Assembly (NCBI GenBank): GCA_006386115.1
Contig: VFIW01000073.1
Coordinates: forward strand, 124,001 to 188,000
DNA length: 64,000 nt
Direction: 5' to 3'
Origin: Globisporangium splendens
Lineage: Eukaryota > Oomycota > Peronosporomycetes > Pythiales > Pythiaceae
The notes beneath the pieces were generated by a model. That model was given only the letters and a program-made list of their open reading frames with translations, was not told the origin of the DNA and searched no databases. Position 1 is the first letter of the stretch. Every line of letters begins with the position of its first letter. The position numbers and the translations under genes were made by a program. This document shows, piece after piece, positions 10,456-19,141 of this stretch.

Positions 10456-12426
10456 GACGAGAGGGGGATCACAATGGTTGTTTTTCCCAACGCGAAGGTC
10501 TTCGTCAGCGACCTTCTTGTAATGATAACCATGACAGTCCTTCGGTGGCCGCCTCGGGACGCAGAGAAAACGTTTTCTCAGTCTTTCCCGGGATTACTAC
10601 TGGCCACACATGTACAAGTGGGTACGCAAGTATGTGAGGACTTGCGAGATCTGCCAGCGAGTGAAACCTTCTGGTTCCACGCAGGCTCCACTTCGTTCAT
10701 TGGCTGTCCCATCGGATAGTTGGAAGTCTGTGAGTATGGATTTATATTAGGACTTCCAAGAGACACACATGGACGCAATGGCATCCTTGTGTTTGTGGAC
10801 CGATTCAGCAAGATGGTTCATCTTGCGCCTGTTTCGGACAAGATCTCTGCTGAGAAGACTGCCAAGGTCTTTGCAGATGTCGTATTCCGTCTGCACGGAC
10901 TACCAGTCGAGATCGTGTCTGACCGTGACACCCGTTTCACGTCCAAGTTCTGGCGTGCACTGTTCGGACTTCTGGACACCAAGTTGTCCATGTCAACAGC
11001 GGCACACCCTGAAACGGACAGTCAAACAGAGCGAGTGAATCGTGTCCTCGAAGACGTGTTGCGCAGCTGCGCAACGTCTTTCAAAGAGTGGAGTGGGTTT
11101 CTCCCTCTTGCCGAGTTTGCGTTGAACAACTCCACGCATGTCTCGACAGGTCACTCTCCATTTTATGTGAACTATGGCATTCATCCTCGAGTGCCTGCTT
11201 CCATAATGGGTGAGGTCTCTGCCTTAAGTGGGGGAGGGACTCCGGCTCATGGAAACAAGCCGAAGTCGTCTTACGACCTGAATGCTGCTTCCGAGTTGAA
11301 AGCCAATTTTGACTCGATGAAACCCCTCGACGACCTAACAAGTCGTGAAGGGCAGTAAGTCGATGACTTTGTTGTGAGGAGACAAGCCGTTGTGAGGTTT
11401 GTTCGAGACGCAATCGCGAAGGCTCAGGATCTGCAAAAGGAACAAGCAGACAAGAGCGGAAGGAAGAACAAGCAAGTTTATAAGATCAACGATCTTGTAT
11501 TACTTAGCACGGCGAACCTGCCTGAACATGCAGTGTCCAACTTGGGAAGCTCGAAGCTTCTGCCAAGGTTAATTGGACCGTTCAAGGTAGTGAAATGCAA
11601 TGGTGATGCCTACACGCTAGACATACCTACACGCATGCGTCTACACCCGACATTTTATGTGGGTAGACTAAAGCCTTACCTTCCAAGTGGATCTGCGGAT
11701 TCTACGAGATCTTCCGCAAACGATCGAGCTGATCGTGAAGCTTCTCCACTTGATTGCGAAGAGCAAACAGCTCATCGCTCTGGAGATTCTTCTCGGCGTA
11801 CAGGAGTTGCAGGGCGTCGAAGGATTGGTCCTTCACTGCCTCCAACGCTTGAAGACGAGAATGGTACTCGCCACGAAGTACCTCGAGTGCCGAACCTGCC
11901 TCTTCCACAGAGCGCAAAAGGCGATCGTGAGCCAATTCACGAGACTTCTCGTTCTTCCGGAGTCGAACAAGTTCGTCCTGAACCTGTTGGAACCGTTCCT
12001 CGTAACGGGACTCCAAAGCCGAACACTGGGCAGAACCTTCTGTCAGGACGTCGATCTTCGACTCGTGATCGGCGACAAGGTTCTCGAGACTCTCGCAGCG
12101 TTCCTCAAGCGTCGAACAACGCTGCTGCAAAGCCTCGATTTGCCCACGATGAGCACTCTTCCACTTCCAGAGTCGCTCAATCGTTTTCTCGTTCAGCCCC
12201 ACCCCCGTTGTTAGACTCTCAGGGAGAGCATCGCTGGGTGGTTGAGCCGATTGTTGATCATGAAGATCGACCGGCTCATCGTCGAGGAAAGAAGCAGTCG
12301 AACCATCAACGCTTCTACAGAGTTCGGTGGCGTGGATATCCACCGAGCTCGGACACGTGGGAGCCTCGTCAGACATTGGAGTCTGATGTTCCCGACGTGG
12401 TCCGCAGCTATGAGAACTGCTTGTAG
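10456..12426 (+). pseudogene. pol 3' part of copy A: integrase and chromodomain (interrupted)
   Basis: The integrase zinc-binding region is spread over several frames (10470-10720). The catalytic core is in one frame from 10720: FILGLPRD, then FVDRF, VSDRDTRFTSKFW and TAAHPETDSQTERVNR, consistent with a D,D-35-E core. A TAA at 11356-11358 interrupts it in the same frame, and reading resumes through the C-terminal region (KVVKCNGDAYTLDIP, HPTFYVGRLKPYLPSG). A Ser/Arg/Pro-rich linker leads to a chromodomain at about 12229-12423 (RFYRVRWRGYPPSSDTWEP), which in this group directs insertion to chromatin marks. The linker and chromodomain lie opposite the antisense frame. Confidence 0.9.
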
Positions 12427-12769
12427 CGTCGCCAGGGACGACACTACGACGACCAGAGCTACGGTTCGCTCTGTCGTCAGCGGGAGTTCTTCTTTCGGCA
12501 CGAGCATTGCCACGACGAAGAAGACGCTCCATCTTGTTCTCGTTCTCAAGACGAACAAATGTTCGCCATGAGTCTCGCTGAGCTGCGATGTGTTGGTTCG
12601 GATCATCGCGATCGTTGATCCGACGCCAACTGAAGAACCGCTCCTTGTAGAACTCGAGCTCCCCCTTCTTCTTCAGAATGGGAGAGATGTCGAAGAGTTC
12701 TGGAGCTGTCCGCTGTCGCTTGGACGACGGACGTTCTTCACGGTTCACTTGGTCACTTGGTCACTTCAT
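11702..12769 (-). CDS. Antisense coiled-coil reading frame of copy A
   Basis: This 348-codon open frame lies on the strand opposite gag-pol, between the integrase C-terminus and the 3' LTR. Its N-terminal ~110 codons (12427-12760) lie beyond the pol stop, where no sense gene constrains them. The protein is basic at the start (SSKRQR), then charged (FYKERFFSWRRIND), then Ser/Thr-rich. The last ~165 residues are a strong heptad coiled coil (LRKNEKSRELAHDRLL, ELFALRNQVEKLHDQLDRL). An ATG at 12767-12769 matches the copy B start, but codon 3 is TGA instead of CGA, so copy A would need a downstream or non-ATG start. Open, conserved in both copies and protein-like; the family is not recognised. Confidence 0.6.
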
Positions 12770-12832
12770 TGCCAATTGGAAAGTGAACTGCTCCGAAAGG
12801 TCTGCAAAAGTACGCAAGGTACTTGTGACTTT

Positions 12833-12845
12833 AAGGAGGGGATGA
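12833..12845 (+). other. Polypurine tract of copy A
   Basis: AAGGAGGGGATGA directly abuts the 3' LTR, as expected for the plus-strand primer of an LTR retrotransposon. The same tract flanks LTR B. Confidence 0.8.
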
Positions 12846-13494
12846 TGTAATGGGCCACAACCAGCCATTACATGAAGGTGGATCTGTTCCCAGATTTAGT
12901 GTGTCACACACCACCTTCAGCGTGCATTGCGGATACACAAATAACAAAGGGATCACGGTAAGACAGTCACCACATGCACGTGTGGCGTCACTCGATGGCG
13001 CCACGAGTGTTCTCTGTGCTGATCAGTGCAGAATGTTGTTCTCATGTACTAATCAGTACTGAGCGATGACATCCATGTACTAATCAAGTACTGAGTGATG
13101 GTTCCTGCTTGGGAAACTGCACTGGCGACGAGACCGACGTGTCTCTGCCACCTGAAGTGAGTGGCGCGAGCCAATCACTTTGCAGGGATTTTATACAAGA
13201 CTTGAAGTTCAAGCTTGTAGAAGATCCCGTAGGTTCAACCTCAGTGTACCCAAGGTTTTATATATCAGATTCATAGGTTTCATTGTGTATGTTTAGGTTT
13301 TAGTTATAAAAGCTGTAGGATCCCTTGGGGTTCATTTGTAAGTAGCGACAGGAACCATAACCATTTTTAATTCAGTTGCAAATTTTCCTCCAAGCCCTCA
13401 AGTCTTCTTCTCCCTCCAAGTCGGGAGATCGCTTCCTCTGGCACAAGCGTGTGTGCCGTGTTTGAGGGACTGTTTGGAACAGCGCCCTCTTACA
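12846..13494 (+). repeat. 3' LTR of copy A
   Basis: 649 bases, TGTAATGGGC to CCCTCTTACA. Compared with the 5' LTR, about half of the differences fall in its first ~200 bases, mostly transitions, including loss of both TGACGTCA sites. The rest is nearly identical. Confidence 0.93.
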
Positions 13495-14559
13495 AAGCAT
13501 CTATAAAACTGACATGCAGAGATCCCTTAACCCCTCAACCTGGCATGCTGAATTGTTCAGTGTTGACATGAGATACAGACAAAACAAGTTTGACCCAACC
13601 CTGACCACAAAATTGTTGCATGGTTCTGCTCAAATCTGACAGCCTTCCTGACTGCCTAAAAAGCCTCCTAAAACCATGATATCTAGAAAAGTGGAGGGGC
13701 TCATCAGCTCTCAGAAGTTCCAGAACTTCAAGGCTGTCAAATACTAACGCTTGGACTGAAACGGAAGCAGAGCTCACTAAACCTCAATGCAGCGTTTCTT
13801 CTCCTTGGCTCTTGCAGTCGGCACTCTGATGCATCGTTAAAAGCGTCGCCACTTTCCGTGGACGTCACTCAGTAGGAGGGTTCCAAAACCAACAAGTCGC
13901 AAGCCTACTTCAGCCTCCACAACAGCCTCGCAGATTTTGGATCTGGAAATGCAGCAGGAAATACGTCATTTCAGATTTTAGTCATTTCCAGATTTTGGAT
14001 CTGACAACTCTTCCTTCCCCTGTAAACCATTGTGTTTTTTGTATCAGTCGAGCGCCAGGCGCTGAAGAAAGCACAAGATCGGTCGTGAAAGCGCTTCTTC
14101 ACCTGTGATCGCGAATGTTGAGATCAAGACCGTGTCTTCCTCCTATAGTCGACAAAGAAAACCGTCACGTAGCCGCCGTGTTCGTGCTTGTTGTGGCACA
14201 TCAGAGAAACCATGACGCAAGGACATTGGCACATTGGTCGTGTCTATTATAGTGGCCGCGTTTCTATTTCGATCATGTCTTTGCAACCAGTCACAAGTGC
14301 CATCCATCATCCGATCCGATCCACCCGCCTTAAAAAGATACTTTTCCTTATATTCTCACATACAATTTCATTATAAAGAAGTTCGTATCTAAAACTAAAA
14401 GGTTTCTAGCACCACACTTTCCAGGTTTTTTGCCGTGTTCAACACCGTGTGCTGTTTTTTGTTTGTTTCTTCAGTTTTTCGATCCAATCCATTCGCGCAT
14501 TTCTCAAGTATCGACCCAAGCACCAAGAGACGAAGAGCTCCTTACAATAAGAAAAAAAG
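13495..14559. other. Intergenic, no gene recognised
   Basis: Right flank of the retrotransposon and upstream region of the kinase-fusion gene. The 15-mer CAGATTTTGGATCTG, itself with inverted ends (CAGAT/ATCTG), occurs twice in direct orientation at 13931-13945 and 13989-14003. Near 14488-14505 a CCATTCGCGCATTTC stretch loosely resembles the oomycete initiator/FPR promoter and may mark transcription start for the next gene. Confidence 0.5.
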
Positions 14560-16506
14560 ATGGAGCTGCGGTGTCCAAAGCACAAGCAGCAGCCGCCGCT
14601 GGTGGTTCGCGCGGACGAGATCGAGAGCGCGCTGCAGCAGCCCGAGACCTACGCCTATGCGCCTTTATGCAATGCAGACAAGAGCCAAGTTGAAGATGAC
14701 GACGACGATCCGGTGTTCCCGCGCGGCTCGCTGCGCGACAAGATCGGCGTGGTCCACACGCACATGTCCATGGTGTTTCTGCTGCCGCGCCGCGTGTACA
14801 AGATCAAGAAGCAAGTGGACTTCGGGTTCGCGGACTTTTCGACACTCTACAAGCGCTTCCAGGCGTGTTTCGCCGAAGTGCAGCTCAACAAGCGGCTCGC
14901 GCCAGACGTGTATGTGGGTGTTGTACCCATCTCGATGCACCGCGAGACGCGCAAGATCACGGTGCGCTGTGACGACTTTTGGACGCCCGAGAAGAGCGCG
15001 AACCTCGACTACTGGCTCAGCGACGAGTACGGCGAGATCATCGAGTGGGCTGTGCACATGGTGCGGCTGCCGGACGAGCAGACGTTGGAGCATGCGATGC
15101 AGCACGGCAAGTTAAACGAGGGAATGCTCGCTGACGTCGCACAGACGCTTGTGGATTTCCACAAGAATGCGCGTCGCGGCGCGAAGATCGACCCGTTTGG
15201 CTGCGAAGATGTGATCCGCACCAACATTGTGCAGAATTTCGACCAGACGCAGACCCACGTCGGCGTGACGGTCAGCGGACCTGTGTACCGACGGGTCAAG
15301 GAGCTCACGTTTCAATGGCTTGAAGCGCTCGAGAGCACGATCGCGTCGCGAGTCTCGAGTGGGTACATTTGCGATAGCCATGGCGATCTACGGCTCGAAC
15401 ATGTGTACATGGTCCCAACTGCGCCATCAACAGCAGCAGCGAGAAGCCCACGAGCGAGTTCCAGCATCGGCAGCGCCAAGGTTAACGAAGCGCACGCGTT
15501 TGTGATCCTGGATTGCATCGAGTTCAACGAGCAATTCCGGTACGGCGATCCGCTCTCGGACGTCGCGTTCCTGACGATGGATATCTGGCGCAGTGGACGT
15601 CCCGACCTCGCGCGGTATCTGCAGCAGCAGTATTTGCTCAAAGCCGTCCAGGATACACCCGAGAACAGAAAGCTGTTCACTTTCTATGCGGCCTACCGCG
15701 CGGTTGTGCGTGCCAAAGTCGCCGGCTTTTGCGTCGAAGCCCCCAACCTATCCGCTGAGCAGCGAGAGAGAGAAATCCAACGCGCACGGTGCTTCTGGCT
15801 CGTAGCGCTCAGTTTCCTCGCGCCACCAGCGGAGCGACCGTGCCTGTTGCTGGTCGGCGGTTTACCGGCGAGTGGCAAATCGAGTCTCGCAAAGATGCTC
15901 GCGGGTGGTGAGCGCAACATGGCGTGGCTGCGCGCCGATGCGATTCGCAAAGAACTGGTGAGCAAACCGACTGCGGCACGTGAAGAACAGGCACTGACAG
16001 CTGCAGCCAATGACAGTAGTAGCTCCAATACTGCTGGGTGCAACGACGACCGACCAGTGAGTAAAGAGGACGAAGAAGCCGCGTTGGCGAAAGCCGGCAG
16101 CTTCGAGGAAGGTATCTACTCGCCCGCGGTCACCAAGCGGACGTACGACGAGATTCTCGTTCGCAGCGTCATGCGCTTACGTCAAGGCGAGCGCGTTGTG
16201 GTCGATGCGACGTTCCGGGATCGCACCTTGCGCGAACGGTTCATCGAGGCTGCACACGAAGAAGGCGCGATGTTTGCATTCACCATCTGCGAATGCGACC
16301 GCGAGACCATCCGCGGCCGCCTGCTCGCGCGGAAAAACGATCTGTCGGACGCGACCTGGGAGGTTTACGAGCAAATGGAGAAGGTGTGGGATGTCACGAA
16401 AGAGAGTGCGCAAATGGTCGAGTGCTTTGTCGTGAACACGGAGAAGGAAAAAGAGCTCACGCTGCGGAGAACGCAGGGCTTTCTGCGCAGCATTGGACTG
16501 ATGTAA
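14560..16506 (+). CDS. Bifunctional APH-like (aminoglycoside phosphotransferase fold) / P-loop kinase protein
   Basis: A single exon of 648 residues. The N-terminal half is kinase-like in the phosphotransferase manner: the catalytic-loop motif HGDLRLEHV at residue ~275, followed by a metal-site-like ILDCIEFN at ~317. The C-terminal part has a Walker A loop, GGLPASGKSS (~434-443), and a helical lid region (RERFIEAAHEEGAMFAF), typical of small P-loop kinases. This two-part architecture is common in bacteria, where it is annotated as aminoglycoside phosphotransferase/ATP-binding (COG2187 with COG0645), and its substrate is generally unknown. A low-complexity Ser/Ala insert (~290-306) and an acidic insert (~485-510) look lineage-specific. 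No introns. Whether it was acquired from bacteria needs a phylogeny. Confidence 0.8.
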   Translation: MELRCPKHKQQPPLVVRADEIESALQQPETYAYAPLCNADKSQVEDDDDDPVFPRGSLRDKIGVVHTHMSMVFLLPRRVYKIKKQVDFGFADFSTLYKRFQACFAEVQLNKRLAPDVYVGVVPISMHRETRKITVRCDDFWTPEKSANLDYWLSDEYGEIIEWAVHMVRLPDEQTLEHAMQHGKLNEGMLADVAQTLVDFHKNARRGAKIDPFGCEDVIRTNIVQNFDQTQTHVGVTVSGPVYRRVKELTFQWLEALESTIASRVSSGYICDSHGDLRLEHVYMVPTAPSTAAARSPRASSSIGSAKVNEAHAFVILDCIEFNEQFRYGDPLSDVAFLTMDIWRSGRPDLARYLQQQYLLKAVQDTPENRKLFTFYAAYRAVVRAKVAGFCVEAPNLSAEQREREIQRARCFWLVALSFLAPPAERPCLLLVGGLPASGKSSLAKMLAGGERNMAWLRADAIRKELVSKPTAAREEQALTAAANDSSSSNTAGCNDDRPVSKEDEEAALAKAGSFEEGIYSPAVTKRTYDEILVRSVMRLRQGERVVVDATFRDRTLRERFIEAAHEEGAMFAFTICECDRETIRGRLLARKNDLSDATWEVYEQMEKVWDVTKESAQMVECFVVNTEKEKELTLRRTQGFLRSIGLM

Positions 16507-16772
16507 AGAAGGTGTTTACACGATGGTCGTCGTGTACGGACGGATGAAAGTCCAAAATGCCTGGACTCGTAGCTTAGTGACGCATATATGTGTGTTTGGA
16601 AGAAAAGAAAAAAGAATAAACAACAACAAGGTGCTGTTTTCATAACGACGGAACGCAAAAACAAAATAAACACAATGAATTTACAACGGCTAGACCAACA
16701 TGATTGTCCCCACAAACTACTCCATTTCTCTCCTTCTGCACGTCGACCATCACGCTGCTACTCTCGAACGAG

Positions 16773-17868
16773 CTACGACGAGGATTTCGGAGACGCCGCG
16801 CCATCGCAGGATGTCGGTGGCTGCTGGTCACATGCGCAGGTGGCGCTGTCGGAGCAGTAGAAGCACTTGGTGAGCACTTTGGAGCCGAATGTGGTCTTCC
16901 AGTGCGGCGGCCACGTCTTCTCGACCGACGCGCGCGCGCAGAGTCGCACGTAGAACATCGCGAGCCGCGGGTAGAGTCCGTCGAGCTGCAGACCGCAGCG
17001 CACGGCGTACGCGACGTTCGTGAACAGCGTGAAGTCGCATAAATAAGCCACGTCCGCGTCGACCAGAAACGCGCGGCTGTCGAGGTATTGCTCCCAGAGA
17101 CTCAGCTCGGCCTCGACGCACGCCCATTTCGCCGCGACGATGCTCGGATTGCGCTTGTCCGGCGGGAACCGACGCAGGTACACGACGAGGTCGCCGACCA
17201 CCGAGAGGATCTCGTTGGCTTCGTGGAGTCGCAACTGCGCGATCGCGTACTGCGCTGGGGACGCCGGAACGCACGGCACTTTGGGGAATTTTTTCTCCAG
17301 AAACTCCAGGATCGCCATCGATTCGTACACGATCGTGCGCTGTTGGGAAAACGACAGCAAGTGCGACATGCCCTGCGAAATCGCCGCGACGCCGGCATTC
17401 TCTGTTGTTGCAGTGCTTCCACTGGTGGTTTCATCATCCGTCGCAGTGTGGCCATTGGCTGTGTGCGCTTGCTCTGCTGGATCAACAGCTCCTTCCACAG
17501 GTTCCACGAGCACAGGCACGCGCATGCGCGGATTCAACGCGCGGAAGAACGGCGTCTTCAGCACGCCGCTCGAGAAGCTCACGCACACGCTGCGGTACGG
17601 CACGCCCTTCTCCTCCAGCGCGATCAACACGCGCCACGCTACCAAACAATGCGAGAAAACAGGAGCGTCATTTTCAAACCATTACCAAATGAGTCGTTCG
17701 TTCGTCTACATGGAGCACACTCTCCTTCGTACCTTGCGGACTGCCCGAGCCCCAGTAGACGACGCGCTCGTGCGGTAACGGAGCCGTGCGCAGTAGCTCC
17801 TCCTCCGTGCTCACGAGATGCTCGTCGGCGTCTCCACAGGCGGCGCCGTTGGTCATCGCAGGCGGCAT
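16773..17868 (-). CDS. Glutathione S-transferase-like protein
   Basis: Two exons, 17733-17868 and 16773-17638, joined by a 94-base intron across SPQ|AWRV, giving 333 residues from the ATG at 17868 (MPPAMTNG). The N-terminal thioredoxin-like fold is visible in VVYWGSGSPQAWRVLIALEEKGVPY (split here by the intron), with NPRMRVPVLV and the glutathione-site motif ESMAILEFLE. The helical C-terminal domain follows. Two oddities: a ~50-residue Thr/Ala-rich insert before the ESxAI motif, and a Cys-rich tail (KCFYCSDSATCACDQ). GSTs conjugate glutathione to electrophiles; substrate class and catalytic residue are not clear. The minus-strand frame also runs upstream of the chosen start, so the start is tentative. 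Confidence 0.8.
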
Positions 17869-18265
17869 TCTCTTTATGGCTCTCGTCTTTGGTTGGCTTC
17901 TTCTCTTGGATGGCGGAATTGACACACTGATATGGGGAGAAGGACAGGCGGTGAAAAAGACACCACTTTGAATGGAAAAGAACCAACGCCTAGAAGAGGT
18001 GGCGTTCATAAAACCTTTATAAATAGATATATGTGCGTGATCAGAGTCACGCGTAACGACATCAAATAGTGTCATTATGTTTGTAAGGCTGCTTTAAATC
18101 CATACCCTTCAATAATTGTTCTCTCTTCTCTTTGCAGGGTTGTTGGCAATGAGTTAACAGACAACCTGATAGTCTTATCTATGATCGTACACGTTATTTA
18201 CGTGAGTACGGATGCTGTTCTATTCTGGAAGGCAAAGCCAAAAAGCACACAAAGGAAGAGTGGGA
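17869..18265. other. Divergent intergenic region
   Basis: About 400 bases between the GST-like gene (minus) and SNRNP27 (plus), presumably holding both promoters. No further motif stands out. Confidence 0.5.
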
Positions 18266-19041
18266 ATGAACGGCCGCAGTCGCAGCGGCTCCGTCGACAG
18301 CCTCGGCCGCCACAAGCGCAAGCGCGAGTCCAAGCACAGCGGTGGTAGTCGCAGGGCATCCTCGCGTTCTTTCTCCCGCTCGCGCTCCCGATCTTTCTCG
18401 CGGTCGGCGTCACGCTCGCCGTCGCGACGCAGATCCTCCTCCCGCCGCGAGCGCGGACGCGACCGAGATCGCCGACGAAGCCGCGACCGACGCTCCAGGA
18501 GCAGGAGCCGCAGCAGAAGCCGCAGTCGCAGTAGAGACCGTGAACGCGGCGGGAGAAGCCGCGAGTACCAGCGCAGCGACCGCGCGACGGGGTCTCACCG
18601 CTCCCGTTCGCGTTCGTTGTCCCGTTCTCGACGCGACTCGGATGGCCGCCTCCGCAAGTGCGTGTCATTGCTATCTGTGCATTGTTTGCTGTACGACCTT
18701 TTGTCTAATGCGCTGTTGCTGTGTGTGTGTGTGTGTGTGAATTGTATAGTGATGGTGCTGCGGTGACGCACGACAAGAACGCGGACAAGCAGAGCAATCA
18801 CGCAGACGCCAAGGAACTTGAGGTGGCGTCCGAGACCGCGAACCTGCTCGCGCACCTGACGGAGGAAGAGCAGATGCAGGCGCTCATGGGCTTCGGCGAC
18901 TTCGACTCGACCAAGGGCAAGGTCGTCGAGGACAACGCGAAAGGCGCGTCCGCGGGTGGCGTCCGCAAGGAGAGCAAGCGCGCCTACCGCCAGTACATGA
19001 ACCGCCGCGGAGGCTTCAACCGCCCACTAGACCAAAAGTAA
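18266..19041 (+). CDS. SNRNP27: U4/U6.U5 tri-snRNP 27 kDa protein (SNRNP27 family) with SR-rich N-terminus
   Basis: Two exons, 18266-18657 and 18750-19041; the 92-base intron carries a (TG)n run just before its acceptor. The 227-residue product has an Arg/Ser-dipeptide-rich N-terminal ~125 residues (SRSRSRSRSRSRDRERGG), an acidic helical linker (LLAHLTEEEQMQALMGFGDF), and the family's C-terminus (DSTKGKVVEDN, YRQYMNRRGGFNRPLDQ). This family belongs to the U4/U6.U5 tri-snRNP and acts in 5' splice-site handling in the nucleus. The C-terminal signature is diagnostic. An in-frame ATG at 18212 would add 18 residues; 18266 is preferred because the conserved-looking SR region begins there. Confidence 0.92.
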
Positions 19042-19141
19042 ACAGGGAAGGAAGGTCCTGTAGTATGTGAGTCACACACAACATACTGGAACCTTGTATG
19101 CATGTTAATGAAGATACTTACCTCTTAGTGTCCATGTGCAT

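Larger units (their letters stand above)
5829..13494 (+). mobile_element. Full-length Ty3/gypsy (chromovirus-type) LTR retrotransposon, coding-defective (copy A)
   Basis: The element is 7,666 bases: 5' LTR (5829-6480), a putative primer-binding site, gag with a zinc knuckle, aspartic protease, reverse transcriptase, RNase H, integrase, chromodomain, polypurine tract, and 3' LTR (12846-13494). Protease-RT-RNaseH-integrase order with a C-terminal chromodomain defines the chromovirus branch of Ty3/gypsy. The sense frames hold several stops and frameshifts, so it should not be autonomous. The LTRs differ at about 25-30 positions by eye, so the insertion is not recent. No target-site duplication is visible: the left flank is GTAGG (in copy B) and the right flank is AAGCA. 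Confidence 0.93.

Noticed and set aside
11687..12214. A third reading frame through the same region of copy A (Leu/Ile-rich, 175 codons)
   Set aside because: It is explained by the complement of the coiled-coil codons and has no extension outside the overlap; no independent support.
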